Below are positions 1 to 11,373 of a stretch of DNA of 64,000 nt, one piece after another (the stretch's first letter is position 1; each line of letters begins with the position of its first letter). The notes under the pieces were generated by a model, which saw nothing but the letters and a program-made list of their open reading frames with translations, was not told the origin of the DNA and made no database searches. The stretch is from Clavulina sp. PMI_390. Lineage: Eukaryota > Basidiomycota > Agaricomycetes > Cantharellales > Hydnaceae. The stretch lies in contig WIDE01000002.1 in NCBI GenBank assembly GCA_015039315.1, forward strand, positions 941,391-1,005,390, read 5' to 3'. The position numbers were made by a program, and so were the translations under genes.

Positions 1-1
1 G

Positions 2-913
2 TTTGACTACTTCATGTGCATGCTAGTGAATGTGTTCACTACAGCTCTCAAACCTCCAGCCCGTGCTGTGAACGTTCCGTTCATCCTCTCGCTGCCAACC
101 TCCTGGCTAGTCCTCCTCATAGAGACTGCATCTCACTTCCCAGACCGTCCTGCGTATGCTATCGGTGTCTCGACCGCCTGGGGAATGTACGCCCAGGTGT
201 TTGGTGGTGGAGTCGTCTTTCCTATTTTCTTTGCATTCGCGCAGTCCGCGCGCTCGAAAGTTCGGGCAAACAACCTCACCATTCAGGCTCCGAGTGGTCC
301 GATCAGCAAAGGAATCGTGCTTGGGACTATGTTTGCAGTCATTCCAACCACCCTTTTAATGGTATTGAGCCCTACTCATACTATAATAACAATGTGGCAG
401 CCGTTTCCTATCTATCTGGCGATCATACAGGCCTCTGTACTTCCATGGTATCAACGGGAACTCGCGCATACCTCCCAGAAATCTACCCTCCTCCTTCGCA
501 GCGCCCTAATCATCACTGCATCTATCCCCATTATCCCACACTTCATGTTTCTTCGTACCATCCTCTCATCTCCAGAGCCACTACAGACATTGATTTCCTC
601 CCTCCTCCCATATCCCTTTGAATTCCAATACGCGTCTGTTGAAGACCTGATGACACTTGGCCCCGATGCCGAGGCTATACGCTTTTTGAAATGGGACGCG
701 CTCTTCATCTATAATGCTATATGGCTCGGTGGGGCTTGGTCGTGGGCGTTCTCGAGCATGCAAACCTTGCGTCGGGCTATCGTCACCTCGCTCTTAGGCG
801 GCGCCCTCTTTGGTCCGGGTGTGTTTATGGCGTACCCGTATCTAATCCAGCTCCAGAAGGACGAGGACGAACGGATTACGCAGGTCGGTCAGCGTAAGGA
901 GAGGAAAAATTGA
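2..913 (+). CDS. Polytopic membrane protein, 5' part outside window
   Basis: The reading frame is open from the first bases of the window to a stop at 911-913, so the gene probably starts to the left; the first ATG is at 14. The visible 303 or so residues are very hydrophobic, with about six or seven likely membrane helices (for example around residues 25-40, 55-80, 100-120, 135-150, 165-185, 230-250 and 258-280) and a short charged tail rich in Glu, Arg and Lys. Such a layout fits an uncharacterised fungal integral membrane protein. I do not recognise a catalytic or transporter motif, so no function is given. No intron is evident in the visible part. Confidence 0.6.
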   Translation, partial: FDYFMCMLVNVFTTALKPPARAVNVPFILSLPTSWLVLLIETASHFPDRPAYAIGVSTAWGMYAQVFGGGVVFPIFFAFAQSARSKVRANNLTIQAPSGPISKGIVLGTMFAVIPTTLLMVLSPTHTIITMWQPFPIYLAIIQASVLPWYQRELAHTSQKSTLLLRSALIITASIPIIPHFMFLRTILSSPEPLQTLISSLLPYPFEFQYASVEDLMTLGPDAEAIRFLKWDALFIYNAIWLGGAWSWAFSSMQTLRRAIVTSLLGGALFGPGVFMAYPYLIQLQKDEDERITQVGQRKERKN

Positions 914-2617
914 CCTGATATTATGCGTCTCTGTATGGTACTTCGCTGTTATCCTGTATAAGCACGGAGAGGGTTCCGTGGAATTGGCCAAGAAGTGTAG
1001 ATACCTTTCCGCCGGTTGACCGAATATTATGGGGAATGTCAGGATGCTGTGGGCGAGAGAAGACACCAAGCCGATTAAATCACTGAATTGACAAGGCGGG
1101 AAAATGGCGACACGGACGGCTCCTTCCCAATTGAGAAGTTGGCGCTCGACGTTGATTCAAAACAACCCTGAGTCTGGATGCACATGCCTTCACGTGGAGG
1201 AACGACATGAGGCTCCTCGGAAATGAAAACCAAACGATATCGATTTTCTCCGGAATGCCTGAGCTAAGTATTGAAGTATCTTGCGAGGAGATGGTGAATT
1301 CCCAAGGCGAAGAGCAAAGTGAGTCACCGTGAGTTCTCGATGGATATGTCGACCTAGGTCAATGTCGCTAGACATGTTGGCATATTGCCCGTTGATTATC
1401 TTGAAAAATCAGCACCACTGTGGCGAGTAAAATGTGTTCCATTGGAGTGAGCGTTCCCTTTAACGTTAGCAGGCAGAACCTTCAGAACGAGGGCCAGAAA
1501 GATCAAGATAAGGAGGTCAAGCGATTCGTGCTATCAGTCCTATGGGTTCCGTAGTCTCCTCTGATAAAGGACAAGCTCGTTGATATAGGCTTGATCGAAC
1601 AAGAAAAGCAGGGACGACATTGCGATATCGAGAACATTCCACAAGTCTTAACTTGATCTCTTATCAGGAGTCTAGTGGCTCTTTAGTTAGGGCAATATGA
1701 ACAGTGCTATTGCTTATCAAAAGAAGGGTCCTTAGAGACTGCTCCAAGGAAAAATTCACGTATGAAGAGCCAAATACACGACATCAAAAGCTTGGCAATT
1801 CTTCTTTCGTCAGCACACAGGCACGCTCCGTTGTTGTCCGCCCCTGTCAGTGGCCCAGCCCAACCCTGAGGGAATAGACCCGAACAAAATTTTCTGATAC
1901 CGAAAAATAACTGATAAGCCGGCGAATAAGTCGGGCTGATTCTTTGCATGTCTTGCATCCCACTCTATCTCTCTTACAGCTTATCAAGCTTTTTCGCATG
2001 CTCCGGTCGCGATCCCACAGATGAAGATGAAAGCCAGCTGACTTGCCCTGCTCACCATGATTTGCAGCGGCGGTGTATGCAGCCGATTGGCTGAAGACGT
2101 TCGACGGTGGTCTCGCCCGACGATGCCGAGCCCTCTGCCGACACCATGCCTCCACTTCGCAGGTCTCCTGATCTAGCAGCATGCCATGACCATCGCGTCG
2201 GGCTTCATTGGCGCCGCTTCTCTCACAACAAAAGCGACGGGCCAATCTATCAGACCCTGCTCATGCTTCCTCATTTTATGTCTTTGGGAGTTTAAATGCG
2301 TCTAGGCCGGCAAAAAATATGATGCTGGGGTAGGTCAGAGGGTTCAAATCTCGAACAACTCTATCTGCTTCTATCTAATCGGTCAGAGAATGCACGTTCG
2401 CATGCGGACCGACACCGCCCTTAAATCTAGGCGTTCTCACCTCTACCCGGCAGTGATCAGCTGAGGGTCGCGCATCCTGACCCCTTGCCCAGCGCGATAA
2501 GCTCACGAGACGCCCTGCTCCCGTGGTCTGGGTCCTGGGCCAGTCCTATATAGCTTGCCAGGCAAGAAAAATCCTCTCCTCTCCTCTCACCCTCTTCCCC
2601 CTTTCTCATCTCCCCCT
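914..2617. other. Intergenic region, no gene seen
   Basis: About 1.7 kb with only short overlapping reading frames on both strands and no recognisable protein or RNA. The last 100 bases look like the promoter and leader of the MFS gene: a TATA-like stretch near 2547 and a CT-rich run just before its ATG. Confidence 0.5.
2540..2617 (+). promoter_or_regulatory. Probable core promoter of the MFS gene
   Basis: A TATATA-like stretch near 2547-2553 lies about 65 bases before the ATG and is followed by a strongly CT-rich tract, the usual arrangement at fungal transcription starts. Confidence 0.4.
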
Positions 2618-4721
2618 ATGGCACGCACCAGGTTCTTCCGCACCGAAAATCTCTTTGAACTCGCCTCTTGCATCTCCCTCTTTCTCATCGGATGGAATGA
2701 GTCCGTGGCGTAGCTCCCTCTCATCGAATTCTCACTTGCTGACTCGTGCCTTGTAGTGGGAGTACAGGACCGCTTATTCCTGTCATGCAAAACTACTACC
2801 ATGTTGGTTCACCTCCTCTTCACCCGTATGACGGTTTACTAAAACTGCGTGCAGATTGACTACATTGTTGTGTCTATGATTTTCATCTGTAACTGTGTGG
2901 TACGCGGTTTTTTCTTCTTGGTACTGAGCGCTACCGAGGCCTTGTGCTTACGTACCAATCTGCTTGCCGCAGGGATGCATGTGTGCCGCTGTGATCAACC
3001 TTTGGGTTTCAGATAAATTTGGCTTCGGAACCGTGAGTCACACTTGCATCGGATCGTTCGTCCGCACACTTATCCGAGAATTTACCGTCGTTCGATGTAT
3101 GCTGCTGCATTTCCGTGTAGACTGTGGTTGCGGGTGCTGTACTTCAGGGTGTCGGCCTTGCCATCGAATGCACACGCCCACCCTTCCCTATCATGGCTCT
3201 TGCCTACTTTATCGGCGGCCTTGGACTCGCCTTCCAGATCGCACAAAACAACTCCTTTGTCACGACCTTGCCCACATCTCCGCAAACGAAGCTCATGATC
3301 GCCCATGGCTGCTATGGCTTCGGTGCATTCGTGAGCCCATTAGTATCGACGCAATTCGCAAAGACAAGCCGGTGGCAGTTGCACTACCTGACAGGACTGG
3401 CGCTGTCGATTGTGAACGCCATTTCGCTCTCACTCGTTTTCCGTTGGCAAACACAGAGCCGTGAGTGCAGCCTGCCCACAGAAGCGATGAAAAATGTGCC
3501 GACTAATCTTTGTTCTACCCCACGATCATATCCAGAGGTTTTGAAGCGCATTGGGGTTGAGAACGATACCGAATCGGAAATCACTGCCGTTCAACAGACG
3601 TCGAGTTCGACTAAATTTTTCGATCTCATGCGTCTCAAGATTGTTCATGTCATCGCTCTATTCATTTTCGTGTACGTTGGCACTGAGGTACGTGCTCTGC
3701 AGCGTCTTCATGCTACAGTTCTTGTCGCTGAAGGTTGTTATTTGATTGCTAGGTCACCCTTGGTGCTTGGTCTGTCTCGTTCCTCATCCACTCGCGGTCC
3801 GGTGGCTCCTCGTCAGGCTACGTCTCCAGTGGTTTCTTCGGCGGTCTTGCGCTCGGTCGTTTCGCGCTTATCTGGGTGAACAAGCTGGTGGGTACTATAT
3901 CCTGCCTGGCATCCTTATTCCAAGTCTAATAATTTCTCAATCGGTCAGATTGGTCCAACCCGAGTCATCTACGTCTACTGCGTCGTCTGCATAGGTCTCG
4001 AGCTTACTATCTGGTTTATCCCTAATCTCGTCGAGAACGCGTTCGCGATCTCCCTCGTTGGATTCTTCATGGGGCCCCAGTACCCCACAATCGTGATGAT
4101 CATGTCAAGAATTATCCCTCCTAGGTTGTTTGGTGGTGCGATTGGTTGGATATCCTGGTGAGTGTGTATGACGCAAGTGAGCTTTGGAATGTCTGACTAA
4201 ATGTCCCAATAGCACGGGTTCAACCGGTGCTGCAGTGTTCCCTTTCGTCCTGGCTGCTATGGCACAGAAGCTCGGTGTCAGCGCTCTTCAGCCTCTGTAA
4301 GTTCTCCCCATTTCCTATTTGCAATGCTCTGTGACTTATTAATTTCTGTGATCCTCTTACTAGCCTCGTTGGTCTTCTGAGTCTCATGATTGGCCTCTGG
4401 ACACTCGCACTCTACTACCGTCCAAAGGAAACCGATCCATCCATGGGAGCTCTTCCTCCACCCACCGAAGTTGTGCTCGACCTCCAAGAGCTTCCAGGTC
4501 GTCCTCGATTGGAAGATATGCGCAGAGATACCATGCTCACACTTGCCGGTTCCGAACCAGATATGAACGTTGCCACTCCAGTCAACGAGGAGAAGGACCC
4601 GATGTCTATCGGAATGGCTTTGGCATCATCTCCCCCGGAGAAGGAGGGAGTGGAGGACTCCACCCCCGAGCCAGCATCTGCCTATCCCAACGACAAAAAG
4701 ATTGCTCCCGAGACGGTCTAG
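2618..4721 (+). CDS. Major facilitator superfamily transporter (fucose permease / Bsc6-like)
   Basis: Spliced from about ten exons to roughly 505 residues. The first exon (2618-2700) joins to 2757 to give GWNDGSTGPLIPVMQ, the helix-1 signature of the fungal MFS branch that includes yeast Bsc6 and bacterial fucose permease-like proteins. Later exons give VYVGTEVTLGAW (start of helix 7) and a GPQYPT-containing helix, both typical of this branch. About 12 helices are visible, followed by a polar tail of some 100 residues rich in Pro, Glu and Ser. The start ATG at 2618 follows a CT-rich leader and a TATA-like box near 2547. The substrate cannot be told from sequence; a plasma or vacuolar membrane location is inferred. 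Confidence 0.88.
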
Positions 4722-5634
4722 AACTATTATCCCACAGCCTTTCGCGAGAACCGTCACATGTTCAAAAAACCTAACGTGGTACCAACTTGCTGGTACAGTC
4801 ACTATACATGCCTTGCACGAGCTCAAGTCTCGATCACGACACAATCACGCCTCAACACACACGCCTGCTTGCTTTCTTGATCTCTCCTACTTTCGCATTT
4901 TGGATATGTTGTATCCGTTATTTCTTCACCAGATTTCTTTTTCCTCTCTCTCACATTCTAATCTTGCTTTGGTTCGCGTCACTTTAGATGTCCTTGGGTT
5001 CTTGTTGTCTCCCTTCACGTATATTCTCTACTTTTCTATGGTCTCTCATCACGATTCGCTCACTTGTAAATGGCAGTGGTAGTAGTCCGTACTCATAGAT
5101 GTGTTTACTCTTGTTCATTACTGACTGTCTGGGGGTGTGGTTTCATTCCCGAACCAACACCTGAGTTCGCTTTTCTGATGCATAGTCGCACATGAGCCTC
5201 AGGGTCAGGTTAGATGATAAGTACGCTGGGGGGAATATTTTCATTCTTTGTCCATGTGATGCAATGGAGAGGGAAGCGCTATCGATGTCGACCGTGGGTA
5301 GTACATATGGGCAAGATGCGTAGAGTCCGAAGATGGTAATTATACAAAAGGGCTGAGCTGGAGATTGCGGCTTGATGTAGTGCATGCGGATTATAGATGC
5401 TAAGGGGAATCCGTGGAATCATATAACAAAATATGCTGGAAGGTTGGATAGTTAGTGAGCAGAGGTCATGAGCGTCGCGTTGGGATACTTACTATATAAT
5501 TATTAACCCATGCACGACGCCAGCGTCAATGGAACGAAATACAGAGATATAATTGAGTTAATTGGCATAGTCGGTGTTTTCGGTAAATGTTTGCTTTGAT
5601 AAAGGGTTAGAGGGGTCGGAAATGGGCATAGTAG
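4722..5634. other. Intergenic between convergent genes, no gene seen
   Basis: Holds the 3' flanks of the MFS gene (plus strand) and of the minus-strand gene that ends at 5635. Only small random reading frames are present. Confidence 0.5.
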
Positions 5635-6759
5635 CTAAATCAAACTCACTCTTCTCTTTGGGGCATCAAAATCGCCCAGCCCCCGTATCCAACCTCGGAC
5701 GACATTAGCGCGGAACCAGGCAAAATCGGCCAAACGATACAAGTCAGGATGCCGTGCTGCTGTCCGCTCCTCGGCAGGGAGATAAGCAATCTCGATCAAG
5801 TAGGACGCTTGCTGCGTTGCCTTGATCATGGCAGGATTGGAGAGAGAGGGCTCCAGTGCGCCTGCGACAACGAGTAAGAGAGCAGCATCCATTTCTGGTT
5901 CTAATACTCGAAGGCCGGAAAGTTCGAGGGGGAGGGTCTCGAATATTTCCCGTGTCCTGTCTACTGCTCGCACGATTTGATCGACGTAGACCCCACGCTC
6001 CCCCATTCTGACTGCTTCTAGGGCCATGGACCCTTGAAGGAGGTCCAGGGAGCAGAATGTGTCGTAAATAGAAAGATTGAACGGTTCTTCTGAAGGGGGA
6101 TACGTCATCAGACTCCGTGTGTTCTGGAATAACGGAGGTAATGAATGGCTCGATGGAGATGTCGGCGGAGGAGGAGATTGGTTGAGTTGGAAGCATGTGT
6201 TGTCTGGTGGAGGACCTAGGACGCTGTCTAGAACCTCATTCCAACGAGGTCCATCGTGGGTCGCATGGTTTTGTGGTATGTATGACGAACCTCCTTCGGA
6301 ACAATAGTTGTCACTATGACTCGGCGCTATACTGTCGCTTGTTGACTCGGAGAGTTCTGGTAGGGGGTGATGGAAGGGAGGAGGGGTAATGACAGAGCCC
6401 TCGCTGCCTGTATCGTCATTTTCTTCACTATCATGCAGGAGACATGGGATAGCGAAGATGGAAAGGTCCGTCGCATATGCGCCAGACATTGAAGGTGATG
6501 AGCTGGACCAGGACGATGACTCCACTTGGGAATACGCAGAGTAGTATGCTAATGACCAAGTATAAGGGGACAGCATAAACAAAGCTGCTAAACGCTCTGA
6601 ACATAGAGGAGACCCACCGGAGCTGTTGTACGGAGTGTAATCAACATAGTCGCTGTATGACGTTGGCAATGGCACATCGTCGAGCAGAGCCACTGCGTCC
6701 CATGGCAAGCCAGATCTTGTTTCAAACACAGCATCTCGGGTGGATTGCTGGGACGGCAT
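5635..6759 (-). CDS. Unrecognised Ser/Pro-rich protein
   Basis: Intronless frame of 374 residues from the ATG at 6757-6759; the frame stays open a little further upstream but without an ATG. The first 230 residues are low in complexity, with Ser, Pro, acidic and Tyr runs, and look disordered. The last 120 residues look folded: amphipathic helices with a Leu/Ala-rich stretch, then WFRANVVRGWIRGLGDF close to the C terminus. I do not recognise the family and give no function. A regulatory or scaffold role would be a guess from the disordered N-terminal half only. Confidence 0.6.
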   Translation of the reverse strand: MPSQQSTRDAVFETRSGLPWDAVALLDDVPLPTSYSDYVDYTPYNSSGGSPLCSERLAALFMLSPYTWSLAYYSAYSQVESSSWSSSSPSMSGAYATDLSIFAIPCLLHDSEENDDTGSEGSVITPPPFHHPLPELSESTSDSIAPSHSDNYCSEGGSSYIPQNHATHDGPRWNEVLDSVLGPPPDNTCFQLNQSPPPPTSPSSHSLPPLFQNTRSLMTYPPSEEPFNLSIYDTFCSLDLLQGSMALEAVRMGERGVYVDQIVRAVDRTREIFETLPLELSGLRVLEPEMDAALLLVVAGALEPSLSNPAMIKATQQASYLIEIAYLPAEERTAARHPDLYRLADFAWFRANVVRGWIRGLGDFDAPKRRVSLI

Positions 6760-7483
6760 TTGGACGGTGTAAAAGAAACAATTTGGAGGAGGAAAAAAAG
6801 AGCAAGTCAACGTCTCTGACGTTTTGGTTCGCGGTCAAGAGAGAACAAGCACGGCGAGTGGAGATCGAGAAGCATGCTCGGCGACTGAGTGGGTTTCCAG
6901 GCGCGAATAACAAGGTAACTACCACGAATTCTCGTTGCCATAGCGCACAGCCGCGAGATTCAACAGCAACAACGTCAGGCTTTGGTACAGTATCACGTCT
7001 CGGATTTAAGGTGGGGTCCGAGATCCGCCCTATCAACAACACCCAACAACGCCTTGTCCTAGTCAATCCCCTGTCGTGTGCGACTTTGGGCTGGTCCTAA
7101 TGCTCCAATCTAGGAGTTTGCTAGTCGGTTGGCCCATATAGCAGTGTGCCTTCTGCCTATGACATCACCCCACGCGGTGCTGCTTATTCACTCTTGCTTT
7201 CGCGACCACGACACGCGCAACATGCTTGACCACCTAGAGCTTTGCGTATCCTGACCAGAGACCTCGATACATCCGGTATCCATGCACATGGTATGCGAAG
7301 GGTCAGCCTCTCGAAAGTAGGAGCATTTCCAGAGAATTCCGTGTAGATAGCTCGAGCAACTTTAGGCCGTGAACACGGCTTGACAAGTGTAGGGCAGAAT
7401 GCAAATTGATGATGCTACAGAATATAGGTAGTGGTGGTGCATTATGACAGGTTGTACGACAAGGCTTGTCCAAACAGTCGACA
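6760..7483. other. Intergenic, no gene seen
   Basis: Upstream region of the unrecognised protein and 3' flank of UMP1, both on the minus strand. Nothing else can be supported. Confidence 0.45.
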
Positions 7484-8413
7484 TTATATCTTGTGCTTCT
7501 TCTCCATCGCAGCGCGATCGTCCGCGTTGAAAGCAGTCGGCTCCATGGCTGTATAAAAATAAAGTAATAGCCGAAAAAGTGGATCAATTGAAAAGGGCCG
7601 AGATGAGTAGAAGGCAAGAGAACGCAAGATCCACACGTACTGCCAAAGAAGTCGCTGACGTCCAGAGTCTCGTCTCGCCCCATCAAGATATCGAGGTGAA
7701 TATTCGAGCGTCCCATCCCTGGCATGTGTGATGTCTACAGGAACGAAAGGAACCAACGTTAATGAGTGGAATCCCGAGAAGCTAGCTTTGTCAGTCGTAA
7801 ATGTCACCCGAGGAAGGCACTTACGGGGGCGACGATTTTCCTCTCCATAAGGTGCCTCATGGGCATATGCAAGCCGTACATGTTCCGCTGCAGGTTTAGC
7901 CTCAAGTTGTCTTGCGTCTCTTCCCACTAGAGCCATTCGATCGCATTCCGCCAAGGGCCACCAGAGAGGTCAGGCCAAAGTAGACGGGACGAGCAAGTAT
8001 CCGTATTAGCCAGTAGAGAGATAGGCCCAATGAAGGCAGGCATATGACAGAGTGGTCGAATTGATATCGAAAGCCGAAAAAGAAAGCAGCATAATAGTTT
8101 GATGCTTTAGTCCCAGAACACACACACACGCACACCTAGAAAGAAGACGCAAAGGCACGCACGCTATCCAGTCTCTTCTGATGAGGATGCACGCCATTCA
8201 CATCCACCACCAGACTCCGCTGCCCAAATCTCATCGTATCATGGACACCAAACGCGTTTGCCGTGTCGCGAATCGAGGCTTGGGCGGACCCTGAGCCGTT
8301 CGCGCCGGGGACGATTCGTAGCTTGTTGGCCTCCTAGTATGATCGTCGGTTCACTTTAGTATCATAGCAACTAAGAGTCATGGTCAAGTCGCAGGGAGAA
8401 TCGATCCTACCAT
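7484..8413 (-). CDS. UMP1: Proteasome maturation factor UMP1
   Basis: UMP1 is the short-lived chaperone that guides assembly of 20S proteasome half-mers and is degraded as the first substrate. Five exons join without frame error to 144 residues, the usual length: ATG alone at 8411-8413, then 8163-8333, 7825-7926, 7641-7734 and 7484-7548. Family landmarks are LRIVPGANGSG near the start, FGVHDTMRFG, the helix LRLNLQRNMYGLHMPMRHLMERKI, the strongly conserved SNIHLDILMGRDETLDVSDF, and a C terminus ending MEKKHKI. All acceptors are AG and all donors GT. Odd points are an intron directly after the start codon and one long intron of 236 nt (7927-8162) with a TG repeat. Neighbours are unrelated housekeeping genes. 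Confidence 0.93.
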
Positions 8414-8878
8414 TTGCTCTACTAGTGTCTGTTGCGAGTCGATGAAGTTGGAACGCGCGTCTGCTTATGTCAAGCGTTCCCACACATTCAGTCTCCTGGC
8501 TTCTGAGCTCTCGTCTGTGATCTGGTTCCACTCAAGTTCAGATGTGGGCAGGGGGATTAGAAAATTATGAGTATTCATGATGCATGTACAGAACAGAGCA
8601 TGGGTAGAGTAATAGTATAACAAATGAAAAAGGGCGAAAAGGAAAGCACGGATTGTCCCCAAGAGCCCCAAGGTTGATCCCCCCAAGCCTAGTAGTAGCT
8701 AACCATCTAGCGCTCGCGCGATCAAGTAGAGAATGGAGGTAGATCACACTGCGAGCGTAGCATGAAAGGGAAAAAGGATTGGTTTTTGTTGTCCACATCT
8801 AATAATGGTGTTGGCACCACGGTATTTTGGAAAAACATAAGATAGGGAGAGAACAGCGAGGAGAATGGCAGGAGCTTT
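8414..8878. other. Intergenic, UMP1 upstream region
   Basis: 465 bases between the UMP1 start and the HEM3 stop, both minus strand. It must hold the UMP1 promoter and the HEM3 3' end; no clear element stands out. Confidence 0.4.
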
Positions 8879-10808
8879 TCAGCCCATCATCTCTCTCCTC
8901 CGCCCGCTGCGTTCTAGTGCTCTCCTCTTCGGGCTAGTCTCGCTATCTTCTGGTGTCTCCTCATCGTCCAGCTCCACAGCCTTCCTCTTCAGCCCCTCCA
9001 ATGCGCTCTCCACGCCCGGTCGCAAGCACCGGCCCTCTTCCAGTGCGCGCTTTGCCTCCTCAGCGCTCACACCCGCCATTGGGTTTGGCGGTGGTGTCGC
9101 GGGGCGCAAGCAGTGTAAGGGGAGCGCTGCGTGCGCATCCTTTGAGGGCGTGACGAGGATCGGTGGGTGAGAGGCGGGGAGGATGGGAGTGGCATCGTCA
9201 ATAGTCGCTGAGGGGACTTCGACGGTTGGTACATGAGGGTGAGGGGGGTGGGCAGAGAGAGCAGCGCGCGGGCTGCCAGGGATAGGAGGATGTCCAGGAG
9301 GCAGGAAGGCGATGGCAGAAACGAGCTCCTCCACTGGGACTGTAGGCTGCTCGGGGACAGTGGTGGCAGATTCGATGACAGCCTCTGCGTCTGCTTCTTT
9401 TGGAACAGCAGCGGCAGCAGCCACACCGTTAATCGATGTCGGGAGCGCCAAGCCCTTGTCCGCCTTGCTCTTTTTCTTCTCCTTGAGCGCCGCATCGCGA
9501 ATGGCACGCTCCTTGTTCACCTCATCAAGGATTGCGCGCGCACCACGCTCAATGAGCTCTCGTGCGACAGTTTCGCCGAGGGTCTCGGCGTCGGCGAACG
9601 ACAGCATAGGAGTGGCAGGGGAAGTGAAAACGACTTGGGAAGCACCATCGAGCGAGGTGACGCTCCCTGTTAGCGTGAGAGTAGATTGTTGATCGATGCG
9701 AGTCTGAACGGAGGAGGGGGATGATGATGGGGAGGATTCGGTCAGGGTCCCGTTGGGAGAGTTGGCCTCTGAATTGCTGGAAGAGGCCTCGACAAAGAGA
9801 GTCTCTACACCAACGGGGACAGAGCATCCGCCTTCTAAAACACGAAGGCAGCTCCTCTCCGCTCGGCAACGCATTTCACTGGGGACATGTCGGAGTGCTT
9901 CCAGCAGCCTCCTGGCCTCGACATCATCGGAGCGGATTTCAATTCCCAAAGCACCCTGGCCAACGGCATGGTAGAGATGGGGAGGAACAATGTCGGAGGT
10001 GATGCGATGAGTAAAGTTCATTCGCTCCAACCCTGCATGAGCAAGGATGATGGCGCTGAAAATGCTGTCTTCCGCATCGAGTTTGGCAAGGCGGGTATCA
10101 CTGGATAACGCAAGCAAAGAGCGGCAGGCACAGATGAGTCAAATTGTGGGTTAAAGTGGTCAAAGATGAGGCCACGCACATGTTTCCCCGCTGTTTGTGT
10201 GACAAGGCACCAAGTGAGGAAAAGAAAAAATGGCACGAACCAAGCATAATCAGCGCGCAGTCCGTAAAAACGCGGTAGATAGGAGGGGCATGTTATTATT
10301 AGACGGCACATACCATGTCGGAGAAGACGAGACGGGGGAAGGCCCTCCGTAACTGAGCAACTCGTCGGACACTGGACGTGCCAACGACGCTTCCATCAGG
10401 GAGGTCTTCCAAGGTCTTGTAGCTGAGCCCCGTCTTGACGACAAGGGAGTCTAGGGGATCATGGCGCTCGACAATGGCACCGAGCTCCGCCCCCTCGGGC
10501 AGAGTCGTGGGCATGTCCTTGAGCGAGTGGACAATAAAGTCGATAGTCCGTTCTTTGAGCAGAGCAGCCTCGAGCTCTTCGGTCCAGAGGGCCTTTCCGG
10601 CCTGGCCAAAGAGGTAGAGGGGGTCGACCTTGTTCTTGTCGCCGCCAGTGAGCATAAATGCAACGTCGAACGACTCGTCGGGGAATGCTTGCGAGAGGGT
10701 TGCCTTGATGCTGTAGGTCTGGACCTGGGCGAGCTTGGAGGCGCGCGAGCCGATGATGAAGGTGCGCTTTTGCGATTGTGCTGATGCCGGTGCCGCCATC
10801 GTTGACAT
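8879..10808 (-). CDS. HEM3: Porphobilinogen deaminase (hydroxymethylbilane synthase)
   Basis: Third enzyme of haem synthesis; polymerises four porphobilinogens to hydroxymethylbilane, in the cytosol. Three exons, 10314-10808, an 11-nt exon at 10180-10190, and 8879-10100, give 575 residues in frame. Seen: IGSRASKLAQVQ near residue 20, FGQAGKALWTEELE, the DFIVHSLKDMPT substrate loop, the splice-built RGNIDTRLAKLD, AVGQGALGIE, and LEGGCSVPVG with the Cys (about residue 261) that carries the dipyrromethane cofactor. The enzyme normally ends near residue 340-365; here the frame runs on for about 212 residues of Ala/Pro/Glu-rich sequence with basic clusters LKRKAVELDDEE and SPKRRALERSGRRRE at the end. 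Function of the extension is unknown. The catalytic part looks complete. Confidence 0.93.
10180..10190 (-). other. HEM3: 11-nt internal micro-exon of HEM3
   Basis: Eleven bases flanked by a consensus AG acceptor (10191-10192) and GT donor (gtgcgt from 10179). It supplies Arg-Gly-Asn plus two bases of the next codon, restoring the RGN(L/I)xTR motif of the enzyme, which both flanking exons lack. Confidence 0.85.
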
Positions 10809-11373
10809 ATGCAGTGGGCGGGGTTAGGTAGCAGTAGGTGGTGGGGAGAGAGAGACAGCGAGAAAGCAAAAACGGAGCCGGGTATTTTGAGCCGTGGGAT
10901 TATATAAATGCAACCTGGGATATACAGTTGTGATTCAGTTGATTGATCATTGGCTGAGCTCCTCCCCTCGGATAATCACGCCCATCCGGAGCATCTCCCC
11001 CATCTTTTTCCATATACAACTCGATCAGGATCCCCCTGACCAGCTCAGCCCATCATGTCAGTCATTGATGCAGTGACAAAGACCCAGCTCGCATTATTCC
11101 ACTACATTGATTGTCCTCGGACGCTCATAAGCGCGGTAATATATAAAGGCACGATCTATCTATTATGAGTATTACCGCCTCCCTCGAGTCCCCCCAAAGA
11201 ATATTCACGCGCAAAAGCAATCCACCGCCAACACATATATTGACAGGACCCGCTGCTCCGTAGACAGGAAAATGCCCCACGCTCGTCAGCTGTCACTCAT
11301 CGACCGACCCACATGATGACCAGCCAGCCACACCACCTGCACCGATCGGAGAGGGCTCATGCTATAGCAAACA
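10809..11373. promoter_or_regulatory. HEM3 upstream region and ALG1 3' flank
   Basis: 565 bases between two minus-strand genes. A TATA-like run on the minus strand at about 10900-10906 lies some 95 bases before the HEM3 ATG and could be its core promoter. No other gene is seen. Confidence 0.35.

Noticed and set aside
2330..2395. tRNA-like T-loop (ggttcaaatc) near 2340
   Set aside because: The flanking bases cannot form a T stem, and no A box, anticodon arm or acceptor stem can be drawn around it.
8865..9700. Plus-strand frames opposite the HEM3 extension
   Set aside because: They mirror the GC-rich Ala/Pro codons of the minus-strand frame, which is continuous with the enzyme and has the better claim.
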